Positions 8,622-17,318 of a stretch of DNA of 64,000 nt are shown piece after piece (the stretch's first letter is position 1; every line of letters begins with the position of its first letter). The stretch lies in NCBI RefSeq assembly GCF_000686045.1, contig NZ_JMLV01000002.1, positions 310,001 to 374,000 on the forward strand. Reading direction: 5' to 3'. Below the pieces are notes generated by a model, which searched no databases, was not told the origin of the DNA, and saw only the letters and a list, made by a program, of their open reading frames with translations. A program made the position numbers and the translations under genes. The DNA comes from Fodinicurvata fenggangensis DSM 21160. Its GTDB lineage: Bacteria; Pseudomonadota; Alphaproteobacteria; Kiloniellales; DSM-21159.

Positions 8622-11114
8622 TCAACGCGGTTCGTACCCGTCCCCCTCATCGGGAGAGTCGTCATCATCACTTTCTTCCACGGGATGTTCGACGGGAATT
8701 TCACGCGTCTTGGCGTGATCCGCATCCCCCTTCTTGCCGACACTCTCCTGTTCTTTTTGGCTGGTAATGGGAACCGGTTTCACGGCCTCACTGGCCTCGC
8801 TGTGCACCACGTGTGCAGGCGGAGCCAGGCCATCCTTGTTCTGACCAAAGAACAGGGTCGTGTGGGGGAAGGGTATCTCGATACCCCGTTCGTCGAAGAC
8901 ACGCTTGATCCGCCGGTTGAACTCACGCCGGATTCCCCATTGCATCAAGGGCTTGGTCTTGAAGCGGCCGCGGACAATCACAGCCGAGTCATCGAAGCGG
9001 TCCAGGCCGAACACCTCGAACTCGCCCACGATATTGCTGGCGAAGGGCTCGTCCTCTCGCATGCCGGCGGCGACCTCCTCCATGATTTCCATGACCTGGT
9101 CCACGTCTTCACGATAGGCGACACCCAGATCAATCAGGGAGTAGGCGTATTCCTTGCTGTAGTTCTGGATTGTCGAGACCTGGCTGAAAGGCAGCGTGTG
9201 CACATTGCCTTCCAGGTCGCGCAACTGGATCGTCCGGATGGTCAGCTTCTCGACCGTGCCCGTGTGTGTGCCCAGGGTCACCACGTCGCCGACGCCCATG
9301 CTGTCCTCAAGAAGGATGAAGACACCGGTGATGATATCTTGCACCAGGGTCTGGGCCCCGAAACCGACAGCCAGTCCGATGACACCGGCGCCGGCCAGCA
9401 GTGGTGCGATGTTGAGGCCCAGCTCGGCCAAAACGATCAGGGCCACCATGACAACCAGAACAATACGCAAGGCATTGCGCATCAGTGGCAGCAGTGTCTG
9501 GATACGCTGGCTGTTCTCGCTCTCAGCCTGTCGCCTGAGCTGTTTCTCGGCCACGACCGAAAAGATCTCCCAGACCACAAGGGCAACAGCGAGGATCAGG
9601 AGGATCGACATGATCGTTCCGAGCAGGCCGCTTCCCGCGTCCGTCGCGAGCCAGACAAATGGCTCTGCCCCCCAGACCTGAAGCAGTACAAGCAGGGTGA
9701 TGATGGCGATGAAGCTGTTCAGGATTCGATGGAAGACGGGCAGGTAGCGATTTGCCCGTATCTGCAGCAGCGGATAGCTTTCCGTAAGTCCTGAATTCAG
9801 TTGAAAACTTTTGTCCACCAGCTTGCTGATCAACTGGCTGACAAGCCGGGCGGCCACCAGCACGACCAGGGACAGGGCCGTGGCGCGTGCCAGATAGAGG
9901 AAGCCCCCTGGCACCTCCAGTGTCCAGACAATGAAGACTGTCAGCAGGTAGATGACCGCCAGCACATGCCAGACGTCCGCCAGACGCGCACGTACACCGG
10001 ACAGGCGTCCACCTTCTTCGGGCTTGCCGCGCAAGCGTACGGCCACGGGCTGACGCACCTGCAGAATCAAGACAATGCCCAGTGCAGTGACCACAAGACC
10101 CAGCAGGGTCAGCAGCAGTTCATAGGCTGCCGGGTCCAATCCCAGAAGCAACAGGGCGTCGAGTATGAAGTAGCCATAGACAGCCGGCACCGTCATGCGG
10201 CGCAGCCAGAGATAGCCGTAGGCCGCGCTTTCGTCATTGAGCGGCAGGATACGCAGTCCCGAGACGCCAGGCGAAAGCACCATCCGGCCACCGGCCGCGA
10301 TCACGCGCGAGACCACGTTGGCATTGATGAGCGCCAGCGCCACAAGGCGTGTGAGATCCCGGGGTTCGCTTACAAGCAGTACGCCATAGGCGACAGCCGC
10401 AAAGACCGCAATGGGCAGGATGTCCAGGATCGTGCGCAAAAGCAGATAGAGCACACGGACCAGGAGGGAGTCTCCAGCGCGGTCGCCCAGGATGCGTTGC
10501 GGACGGGACAGCAGGCGTTTGACCAGGAATTCAGCAGCAAGGCCCGCGACAAAGACCAGCACCAACTTGCCGACGATCTCGAGAAAACGGTTAAGAGCCT
10601 CCCGCTCCTGAAGCTCTTCGGCCGCCGTGGCGACCTCCTGGGGCAAGCCCGACAGGGCCGAGCCCGCGTCGACAAGCTGTTCCGAAAGACCGGCAAAAGA
10701 CTCCGACACCGCACCGAGCAGCTGGGCTCCCAGCCCACCTTGTTCACCTTCGCTATCCCCCTCGCCGGATCCATCCGGCTGCGCAGCGCCTGAGGTGCTC
10801 TCTCCAGAGGAGTCTGCTTCTTCCGAGCCTGCCGGCGCCGCCTGCATCAGCGCTTGAAGCTGCCGGATCAGCTTTTCCCGCTCCTCCGGGCTCTCCAGCG
10901 TTTGGACCAGTTCACGCAGATCCTGTTCGCTTACCTCCTGTGAAGCCGTCCCCTCGCTTCCATTCGGCGCACCTTCAGCACTGCTGGAGGCTGCTTCGTT
11001 GCTTGTGGTTGACTGGGCTGCAACCGGCAGGGCGGTGCTCAGGGCAAGCAGGCACGCCAGAAGCAGGGCACCTGCCAGAGAGGAGGGAGAGAGGTGTTTC
11101 CAGGCATTTTTCAT
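8622..11114 (-). CDS. Large mechanosensitive ion channel family protein (MscS superfamily)
   Basis: Multi-pass inner-membrane channel of about 830 aa, far larger than E. coli MscS (286 aa). A signal-like hydrophobic N-terminus (residues 10-35) is followed by a serine/glycine/glutamate-rich periplasmic linker to about residue 150. Roughly ten transmembrane segments then precede the conserved MscS pore and beta domain: GLAVGFGAQTLVQDIITG, then MGVGDVVTLG and GTVEKLTIRT, near residues 590-650. The C-terminus is charged and acidic (ESDDDDSPDEGD). ATG at 11114 is taken as start; TTG at 11123 lies 7 bases after AGGGG and would add three residues. Family members release solutes on hypo-osmotic shock. 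Confidence 0.9.
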   Translation of the reverse strand: MKNAWKHLSPSSLAGALLLACLLALSTALPVAAQSTTSNEAASSSAEGAPNGSEGTASQEVSEQDLRELVQTLESPEEREKLIRQLQALMQAAPAGSEEADSSGESTSGAAQPDGSGEGDSEGEQGGLGAQLLGAVSESFAGLSEQLVDAGSALSGLPQEVATAAEELQEREALNRFLEIVGKLVLVFVAGLAAEFLVKRLLSRPQRILGDRAGDSLLVRVLYLLLRTILDILPIAVFAAVAYGVLLVSEPRDLTRLVALALINANVVSRVIAAGGRMVLSPGVSGLRILPLNDESAAYGYLWLRRMTVPAVYGYFILDALLLLGLDPAAYELLLTLLGLVVTALGIVLILQVRQPVAVRLRGKPEEGGRLSGVRARLADVWHVLAVIYLLTVFIVWTLEVPGGFLYLARATALSLVVLVAARLVSQLISKLVDKSFQLNSGLTESYPLLQIRANRYLPVFHRILNSFIAIITLLVLLQVWGAEPFVWLATDAGSGLLGTIMSILLILAVALVVWEIFSVVAEKQLRRQAESENSQRIQTLLPLMRNALRIVLVVMVALIVLAELGLNIAPLLAGAGVIGLAVGFGAQTLVQDIITGVFILLEDSMGVGDVVTLGTHTGTVEKLTIRTIQLRDLEGNVHTLPFSQVSTIQNYSKEYAYSLIDLGVAYREDVDQVMEIMEEVAAGMREDEPFASNIVGEFEVFGLDRFDDSAVIVRGRFKTKPLMQWGIRREFNRRIKRVFDERGIEIPFPHTTLFFGQNKDGLAPPAHVVHSEASEAVKPVPITSQKEQESVGKKGDADHAKTREIPVEHPVEESDDDDSPDEGDGYEPR

Positions 11115-11232
11115 CGTGCTCAAACTGTCGTCCCCTGCCGTACGGTCAAGTCAGTCGGGTGTGGTTGCCCCTTTTTTGGCCGCCTACAATCAACTATGAA
11201 CAGCGTGGATCGCAAGAGGCTGTGGAAATACG

Positions 11233-12429
11233 GTGACAGAAAAGCTCAAGTCCCCACTGGTGCGCTATCGCCGGTTGGTCGAGAAGGAAGAGATAGCCGC
11301 CGACCCTGCTCAGGAAGAAGCAGCACGTCGGCTGGATGCCCTGCACGACAGCCTGAAGGACTATCGCCCACCTCGGCGCAAGCGGGGCCTGAAATCCATC
11401 CTTGGACTGGCCTGCAATGCCCCCACACCCCCTAAGGGGCTCTACCTTGCCGGCGGTGTGGGCCGGGGGAAGTCCATGCTGATGGATCTGTTCTTTGAGA
11501 CCGCCCCGGTCAGTCGCAAACGGCGGGTGCACTTTCACGCGTTCATGGCGGAGATCCATGACCGGCTGCACGCCCGCCGGCAGGGGGCCAATGCCGAGAA
11601 GCGCGACCCCCTGCCTGAAGTTGCCAGGGAGGTGGCCGAAGACGCCTGGCTGCTCTGCTTCGATGAGCTGGTGGTGGAGAACATCGCCGATGCCATGATC
11701 CTGGGCCGGTTGTTCGAAACCCTGTTCCAGGAAGGCTGCGTTGTGGTGACAACCTCGAACTTTGCCCCGGATCGCCTTTATGAGGGGGGGCTGCAACGAG
11801 AGCGCTTCCTGCCCTTCATCGACCTGCTCAAGCACCGCCTCGAAATCTATGACCTGGGCGCGGGCCGCGACTATCGCCTCGACCGCCTGCAGGAACAGCC
11901 CGTCTACTACAGCCCGCTGACGACCGAGAACCGAAAGGCTCTGGACCAGGTCTTTTCCGACCTGACGGACGGAGTTGAGGCTCAGCCCGAAAGCCTGACG
12001 GTCAAGGGGCGAGAGGTCAAAGTGGCCGCCGCTGGGCATGGCGTCGCGCGCCTGTCCTTCCGCGACCTCTGCGAACGCCCGCTGGGCGCGGGCGATTACC
12101 TGGCCCTGGCCGAACGCTATCACACGGTCGTACTGTCCGGCGTGCCCTGCATGGAGTCCGACCAGCGCAATGCAGCGCGGCGCTTCATGCACCTGGTGGA
12201 CGCACTCTACGAGAACTCCGTTGTCCTGTTCATGACGGCAGACGGTCCACCGGAAGACCTCTATCCAGAAGGCGACGGGACCTTCGAATTTGCCCGAACA
12301 GTCAGCCGCCTGCAGGAAATGCAATCCCGGGATTACATTGAACAGGCCCGCAGCCGACGCGCGCGGGAACACATTGACACAACGCCGGGTCAGAGCGATT
12401 TCGATGCACGTCAGGAGGAAGTTGTCTAA
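11233..12429 (+). CDS. zapE: Cell division protein ZapE (AFG1-like ATPase)
   Basis: AAA-fold ATPase of the ZapE/AFG1 family, 398 aa, associated with the Z-ring in gamma-proteobacteria and with mitochondrial homeostasis in eukaryotes. Walker A GGVGRGKSMLMDLFF is near residues 75-90, Walker B LLCFDELVVENIADAMIL near 139. Conserved VVVTTSNFAPDRLYEGGLQRERFLPFI follows. The start is GTG at 11233. Upstream, TACAAT at 11185-11190 resembles a -10 box, but no well-spaced -35 box is visible. In alphaproteobacteria zapE often lies near sdh and mdh genes, as here. Confidence 0.92.
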   Translation: MTEKLKSPLVRYRRLVEKEEIAADPAQEEAARRLDALHDSLKDYRPPRRKRGLKSILGLACNAPTPPKGLYLAGGVGRGKSMLMDLFFETAPVSRKRRVHFHAFMAEIHDRLHARRQGANAEKRDPLPEVAREVAEDAWLLCFDELVVENIADAMILGRLFETLFQEGCVVVTTSNFAPDRLYEGGLQRERFLPFIDLLKHRLEIYDLGAGRDYRLDRLQEQPVYYSPLTTENRKALDQVFSDLTDGVEAQPESLTVKGREVKVAAAGHGVARLSFRDLCERPLGAGDYLALAERYHTVVLSGVPCMESDQRNAARRFMHLVDALYENSVVLFMTADGPPEDLYPEGDGTFEFARTVSRLQEMQSRDYIEQARSRRAREHIDTTPGQSDFDARQEEVV

Positions 12430-12471
12430 CATTCAGCCAATGACATAGGCTGCGGCAACTTGGCCGTTTCA

Positions 12472-12500
12472 TTGACTTGCCTCCTGCAGCGCACTAAACC
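12472..12500 (+). promoter_or_regulatory. Candidate sdh operon promoter
   Basis: TTGACT at 12472-12477 (5/6 to the -35 consensus), a 17 bp spacer, and TAAACC at 12495-12500 (only 3/6 to -10). It lies in the 124 bp gap between zapE and sdhC, about 54 bp before the sdhC ATG. Predicted by eye only. Confidence 0.35.
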
Positions 12501-12553
12501 ATTTCTGATGTGTCGTCAGGTTCGGGACGGCCACCAGGAACGAGGGGAATAGC

Positions 12554-12940
12554 ATGTCTGCCGACCATCGCCCGCTTTCACCACACCTACAGGTTTACAA
12601 GCCGCAGCTCACCTCGGTGATGTCCATCCTGCACCGTATCACGGGTGTTGCGCTGGCTGTCGGCACATTGCTGCTGATCTACTGGCTGGCTGCGGCCGCC
12701 GGAGGTCCGGAGCGCTACGCGGCCGCCCAGGGCTTCATGGCCTCGCCAATCGGCCTGCTTCTCCTGTTCGGCTGGACCCTGGCCTTCTTCTATCATCTCA
12801 GCAACGGCATCCGGCATCTGTTCTGGGACGCCGGCTACGGATTCGAGCTGCCGACGGTCTACAAGTCGGGCTGGGCCGCGCTGATCGCCGCGGCCGTATT
12901 GACGATCCTGAGCTGGGCCATTGGCCTGGCGGTGATGTAA
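12554..12940 (+). CDS. sdhC: Succinate dehydrogenase cytochrome b556 subunit
   Basis: Membrane anchor of complex II, 128 aa, three transmembrane helices. The family signature SPHLQVYKPQLTSVMSILHRITGVAL is at residues 10-35, containing the Ser/Arg ubiquinone-site region, and the haem-ligand histidine region is in YHLSNGIRHLFWD near residue 81-93. First gene of sdhCDAB; sdhD begins 12 bp later. An AGGGGAA ribosome-binding sequence precedes the ATG. Confidence 0.95.
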   Translation: MSADHRPLSPHLQVYKPQLTSVMSILHRITGVALAVGTLLLIYWLAAAAGGPERYAAAQGFMASPIGLLLLFGWTLAFFYHLSNGIRHLFWDAGYGFELPTVYKSGWAALIAAAVLTILSWAIGLAVM

Positions 12941-12952
12941 GGAGGCGATGAA

Positions 12953-13330
12953 ATGAATTTGCGCACGCCCCTGTCCCGTGTCCGACATCTCGGTTCGGCC
13001 AAGGACGGGACCCATCACTGGTGGGCCCAGCGGATGACGGCCCTGGCGCTGATTCCGCTCAGCATCTGGTTCATCGCCTCCGTGCTGTCCATGATCGGAG
13101 AGAGTCACCAGAACTTCGCGCTCTGGGCCGGAGGGCCCTTCACCGCTTCGTTGTTGATACTGCTCATCCTGGCCACCTTCTATCACGCCTGGCTGGGCCT
13201 TCAGGTGGTGATCGAAGATTACGTGCATGCCACAGGCGTGAAATTCGCGCTCTTGCTCCTGGTCAAGGCAGCCTGCATCCTGCTGGCCACCATAGGCGTG
13301 ATTTCAGTCCTGGTCCTGTTGTTCCAATAA
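12953..13330 (+). CDS. sdhD: Succinate dehydrogenase hydrophobic membrane anchor subunit
   Basis: Second membrane anchor of complex II, 125 aa with three hydrophobic segments. The motif [20 protein letters not shown] near residues 20-40 and [16 protein letters not shown] near residues 77-92 are characteristic; the histidine of YHAW is the expected haem b ligand and the ED-Y-H stretch lies near the quinone site. An AAGGAGG ribosome-binding site sits 5 bp before the ATG. Confidence 0.93.
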   Translation: MNLRTPLSRVRHLGSAKDGTHHWWAQRMTALALIPLSIWFIASVLSMIGESHQNFALWAGGPFTASLLILLILATFYHAWLGLQVVIEDYVHATGVKFALLLLVKAACILLATIGVISVLVLLFQ

Positions 13331-13356
13331 CGCAAAGAAATCAAAGGCGAGATACG

Positions 13357-15144
13357 ATGCCAGAGGCATACACCAAAATCGACCACACCTACGACGTGGT
13401 GGTGGTTGGCGCCGGCGGTGCCGGCCTGCGCGCCACTCTGGAACTGGCTCGCGCCGGGCTGAAAACAGCCTGCATTTCCAAGGTCTTTCCCACACGCAGT
13501 CATACCGTGGCCGCCCAGGGTGGCATCTCGGCGGCCTTGGGGAACATGGGCGAGGATGACTGGCGCTGGCACATGTACGATACCGTCAAGGGCTCGGACT
13601 GGCTGGGTGACCAGGATGCCATCGAGTACATGACGAAAGAGGCCATTCCGGCCATCATCGAGCTGGAGCACTACGGCGTGCCCTTCAGCCGGACCGACGC
13701 CGGCAAGATCTATCAGCGGCCCTTTGGCGGTATGACCACGGACTACGGCAAGGGAACGGCCCAGCGCACCTGTGCCGCCGCCGACCGCACGGGGCACGCC
13801 ATCTTGCACACCCTTTACCAGCAGTCCCTGCGCAACCACGCAGAGTTCTTCATCGAGTACTTCGCACTCGACCTGATCATGGAGGACGGCGAGTGCCGGG
13901 GCGTCGTCGCCTGGAACCTGGATGACGGCACCATCCACCGCTTCCGCGCGCACCGTGTGATCCTGGCCACCGGCGGCTATGGCCGTGTCTACTTCTCCTG
14001 CACCTCTGCCCACACCTGTACGGGCGACGGCAACGCCATGGTCCTGCGCGCCGGCCTGCCGCTGCAGGACATGGAGTTCGTGCAGTTCCACCCCACCGGC
14101 ATCTATGGCGCCGGCTGTCTGATCACCGAGGGCGCGCGCGGCGAAGGTGGCTATCTGACCAATGCCGAGGGCGAGCGTTTCATGGAACGCTATGCCCCCT
14201 CGGCCAAGGACCTGGCCAGCCGCGACGTGGTCAGCCGCTCCATGACCATGGAGATCAACGAAGGCCGCGGCGTCGGTACGAACAAGGACCACATCCACCT
14301 GCACCTGGAGCACCTGGACCCCGAGGTCCTGAACCAGCGCCTGCCGGGCATTTCGGAATCGGCCCAGATCTTTGCCGGTGTGGATGTCACCAAGGAGCCG
14401 ATCCCGGTCCTGCCCACCTGTCACTACAACATGGGCGGCATTCCAACGAACTATCACGGTGAGGTCCTGACGGTGAAGGATGGCGACCCCGACAGCGTGG
14501 TCCCGGGCCTCATGGCCATCGGCGAAGCCGCCTGCGTCTCCGTCCACGGGGCCAACCGCCTGGGCTCGAACTCTTTGCTCGACCTCGTGGTCTTCGGACG
14601 TTCCGCCGGCAAGCGCTGTGCGGAAACGCTGGCCCCGGGCGAAAGTCACCGCCCCTTGCCGGCCGATGCCGACGAAATGTCACTTTCGCGTCTGGATCAC
14701 TTCCGCAACGCCAAGGGCGATACGCCAACCGCGGCACATCGCCTGGACATGCAGAAGGTCATGCAGAGCCATGCCGCCGTCTTCCGCACCGGGGAAACCC
14801 TGGGCGATGGCAGCAGCAAGCTGAAGGATGTCTGGGCCCGGCGTCAGGATATCTCTGTTTCCGACCGCTCCATGATCTGGAACTCGGATCTGATGGAAAC
14901 CCTGGAATACGACAACCTGATCTACCAGGCCGTCGCCACGATGGAATCGGCCGCGGCCCGCGAGGAAAGCCGTGGCGCGCATGCTCGCGAGGATTTCCCC
15001 GACCGCGACGACGAGAAATGGATGAAGCATTCGGTGGTCTGGGTCGATGACAAGGGCAAGGCAACATTGGACTCCCGTCCCGTGCACATGCAGCCGATGA
15101 CCAACGACGTACAGACCTTCCCGCCGAAGGCGCGCGTCTACTAA
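13357..15144 (+). CDS. sdhA: Succinate dehydrogenase flavoprotein subunit
   Basis: Catalytic subunit of complex II: oxidises succinate to fumarate with covalently bound FAD. 595 aa from ATG at 13357 (the open frame extends further upstream inside sdhD but without support). FAD-binding [14 protein letters not shown] at residues 18-31; His49 in [10 protein letters not shown] is the expected covalent flavin histidine. The substrate-site region [21 protein letters not shown] and the SRSMTMEI region are intact. Placed 26 bp after sdhD with AGGCGAG as ribosome-binding site. Confidence 0.97.
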   Translation: MPEAYTKIDHTYDVVVVGAGGAGLRATLELARAGLKTACISKVFPTRSHTVAAQGGISAALGNMGEDDWRWHMYDTVKGSDWLGDQDAIEYMTKEAIPAIIELEHYGVPFSRTDAGKIYQRPFGGMTTDYGKGTAQRTCAAADRTGHAILHTLYQQSLRNHAEFFIEYFALDLIMEDGECRGVVAWNLDDGTIHRFRAHRVILATGGYGRVYFSCTSAHTCTGDGNAMVLRAGLPLQDMEFVQFHPTGIYGAGCLITEGARGEGGYLTNAEGERFMERYAPSAKDLASRDVVSRSMTMEINEGRGVGTNKDHIHLHLEHLDPEVLNQRLPGISESAQIFAGVDVTKEPIPVLPTCHYNMGGIPTNYHGEVLTVKDGDPDSVVPGLMAIGEAACVSVHGANRLGSNSLLDLVVFGRSAGKRCAETLAPGESHRPLPADADEMSLSRLDHFRNAKGDTPTAAHRLDMQKVMQSHAAVFRTGETLGDGSSKLKDVWARRQDISVSDRSMIWNSDLMETLEYDNLIYQAVATMESAAAREESRGAHAREDFPDRDDEKWMKHSVVWVDDKGKATLDSRPVHMQPMTNDVQTFPPKARVY

Positions 15145-15180
15145 ACTCCGTTCAACGAGAATTAATCAGGCAGACGATCG

Positions 15181-15963
15181 ATGGTTGCTCTAACGCTCCC
15201 CACCAACTCCCGGATCAAGGATGGCAAGGCCTGGTCCGCCGCCAGCGACAGCTCGAAGAACGTCAAGCGGTTCAAGGTCTATCGCTGGAACCCCGACGAT
15301 GGGGGCAATCCCAAGATGGACACCTACGAAGTCGATCTGGACAGCTGCGGACCAATGGTCCTGGACGCCCTGATCAAGATCAAGAACGAGATCGACCCCA
15401 CGCTGACCTTCCGCCGCTCCTGCCGTGAAGGTGTTTGCGGGTCCTGCGCCATGAACATCGATGGCACGAACACGCTGGCCTGCACCATGAACCTGGATGA
15501 GGTCGAGGGGGACGTGAAGGTCTATCCCCTCCCGCATATGCCGGTGGTCAAGGACCTGATCCCTGACCTGAACCATGCCTATGCCCAGCTGGAATCCATC
15601 GAGCCCTGGCTGAAGACCTCCACGCCGGCGCCGGAACGCGAGCGCCTCCAGACCCCCGAAGACCGGGAGAAGCTGGACGGCCTCTGGGAATGCATACTCT
15701 GCTTCTGCTGTACGACGTCCTGCCCCAGCTACTGGTGGAACGGCGATCGCTACCTGGGCCCCGCCATCCTGCTGCAGGCCTATCGCTGGATCGCAGACAC
15801 GCGCGATGAATACACCGGCGAGCGTCTGGATCAGCTGGAAGATCCCTTCCGGCTCTACCGCTGCCACACCATCATGAACTGCACGCGCACCTGTCCCAAG
15901 CATCTCAATCCGGCCAAGGCCATTGCCGAGATCAAGAAGCTGATGGTGGAGCGCAAGAGCTAG
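15181..15963 (+). CDS. sdhB: Succinate dehydrogenase iron-sulfur subunit
   Basis: Electron-transfer subunit of complex II, 260 aa. The 2Fe-2S ligands are in [21 protein letters not shown] near residues 80-101. The 4Fe-4S and 3Fe-4S ligands are in [16 protein letters not shown] near 172-187 and in [17 protein letters not shown] near 225-241. All clusters are complete. It closes sdhCDAB, 36 bp after sdhA, and is followed convergently by the small DUF6494 gene. Confidence 0.97.
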   Translation: MVALTLPTNSRIKDGKAWSAASDSSKNVKRFKVYRWNPDDGGNPKMDTYEVDLDSCGPMVLDALIKIKNEIDPTLTFRRSCREGVCGSCAMNIDGTNTLACTMNLDEVEGDVKVYPLPHMPVVKDLIPDLNHAYAQLESIEPWLKTSTPAPERERLQTPEDREKLDGLWECILCFCCTTSCPSYWWNGDRYLGPAILLQAYRWIADTRDEYTGERLDQLEDPFRLYRCHTIMNCTRTCPKHLNPAKAIAEIKKLMVERKS

Positions 15964-15988
15964 AAGTCGGTCCGGAACGGCTGCCGCG

Positions 15989-16195
15989 TCACTTCAGAGG
16001 GATCTCGCCTTCCACCACATGGGGTTCATCGAGGCCGTCGAGCGTCAGAACCATGCGCGCCTTGATCGGACCTTCGCCGATCTTGCCTGATTCCAGGCCT
16101 TCGCGGACCGTCTCCTCGATCACCTTCTGTGAGGTGACCCCGACGCGCTTGAGAAACTTGCGCAGTTCCATGTTGAAGGCATCTTCGTCCATCAT
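15989..16195 (-). CDS. DUF6494 family small protein
   Basis: Short acidic protein of 68 aa starting at the MMDEDAFNMELRKFLKRVG motif, which I recognise as the conserved DUF6494 family of alphaproteobacteria and relatives. The frame is open much further upstream, but that extension runs into accA on the other strand, so the ATG at 16195 (or the next ATG at 16192) is the likely start. The N-terminal half is probably helical; GPIKARMVLTLDGLDEPHV looks like two short strands. No function is known. It is divergent from accA with an 87 bp shared upstream region. Confidence 0.75.
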   Translation of the reverse strand: MMDEDAFNMELRKFLKRVGVTSQKVIEETVREGLESGKIGEGPIKARMVLTLDGLDEPHVVEGEIPLK

Positions 16196-16282
16196 GCTTT
16201 CGCCCTTTCTTGCAAAAAGCGTTCGGCTGGCCGGCAAAAGGTTATGGGCCTGCCGTTCCGCTTGTGATATGTCCCGGTCATC

Positions 16283-17239
16283 ATGAAACATTACCTTGAT
16301 TTCGAAAAGTCTGTTGCCGAACTCGAAAACAAGATTGAGGAGTTGCGACACCTCACCAGCGATAGCGATATCAATATCGCCGAGGAGGTCACGCATCTGC
16401 AGAACAAGGCCGAGCGAGAGCTGAACAGTATCTACAGCAAGCTTTCGCCCTGGCAGAAGTGCCAGGTGGCACGCCACCCCGAGCGCCCGCATGTGCGTGA
16501 ATATATCTCGGCCCTGGTCGAGGATTTCACCCCGCTGGCCGGGGATCGGCTCTATGGCGAGGACCAGGCCGTGGTTGGCGGCCTGGGACGCTTCCAGGGA
16601 CGCAGTTGCGTTCTTGTCGGCCAGGAAAAGGGCCATGACACCAGCAGCCGTGTTGCCCACAACTTCGGCATGGCGCGTCCCGAAGGCTACCGCAAGGCCC
16701 AACGCCTGATGAACATGGCCGAGCGCTTCAGGCTGCCTTTCATAACCCTGGTGGATACGCCCGGCGCTTATCCCGGTGTTGGCGCCGAGGAACGCGGCCA
16801 GGCCGAGGCCATTGCACGCTGCATGGAAATCTCCCTGGGGCTTTCCGTTCCGGTAGTCTGCGTGGTTATCGGGGAAGGCGGTTCAGGCGGGGCAATCGCG
16901 TTGGCCACCGGCGACCGCATCCTGATGCTGGAACATTCGATATATTCCGTGATCTCCCCTGAAGGCTGTGCCTCGATCCTCTGGCGCTCCTCAGACCAGT
17001 CGCGCGACGCGGCCGAGGCATTGCGTCTGACCGCTCAGGATCTGGACAAGCTGGGCGTGATCGACCGCCTGATCCGCGAGCCCATCGGCGGCGCCCACCG
17101 TGCCCGCACGGAAACCATCCGCGCCGTGGGCCAAGCCATTTCCGATTGCCTGAAGGACCTGAGCGACAAGGATCCGGACAGCCTGCGCAAGGAACGGCGC
17201 GAGAAGTTTCTTGCCATGGGGCAAAAGGGTCTGTCCTGA
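16283..17239 (+). CDS. accA: Acetyl-CoA carboxylase carboxyltransferase subunit alpha
   Basis: Alpha half of the carboxyltransferase that makes malonyl-CoA, the first committed step of fatty-acid synthesis; partner AccD is not in this window. 318 aa, normal length. The N-terminus [21 protein letters not shown] is the conserved helical start, and the crotonase-fold core shows [36 protein letters not shown] and [12 protein letters not shown]. Convergent with secA; 79 bp separate them. Confidence 0.96.
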   Translation: MKHYLDFEKSVAELENKIEELRHLTSDSDINIAEEVTHLQNKAERELNSIYSKLSPWQKCQVARHPERPHVREYISALVEDFTPLAGDRLYGEDQAVVGGLGRFQGRSCVLVGQEKGHDTSSRVAHNFGMARPEGYRKAQRLMNMAERFRLPFITLVDTPGAYPGVGAEERGQAEAIARCMEISLGLSVPVVCVVIGEGGSGGAIALATGDRILMLEHSIYSVISPEGCASILWRSSDQSRDAAEALRLTAQDLDKLGVIDRLIREPIGGAHRARTETIRAVGQAISDCLKDLSDKDPDSLRKERREKFLAMGQKGLS

Positions 17240-17318
17240 CAGGCGCGTCCCACTCCTGAGAATCCTCGAGAACGAGCCCGGTCCAGAGGGCGGAGATGAC
17301 CGCCGGACTCCATTCGGT

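Noticed and set aside
8001-9794. 597-codon plus-strand open frame
   Set aside because: It runs antisense to the FAD oxidoreductase and the MscS channel, both of which show strong family motifs; long antisense frames are common in high-GC DNA, and the translation has no recognisable domain.
11194-12432. 412-codon minus-strand frame
   Set aside because: Antisense to zapE over its full length with no recognisable motif.
13219-14649. 476-codon minus-strand open frame
   Set aside because: Antisense to sdhA and sdhD, which are unmistakable; composition biased towards Gly, Val, His and Asp as expected from the opposite strand.
16196-16702. Long N-terminal extension of the DUF6494 frame
   Set aside because: The extension overlaps accA on the other strand and does not resemble the family; the internal ATG at 16195 matches the expected start.
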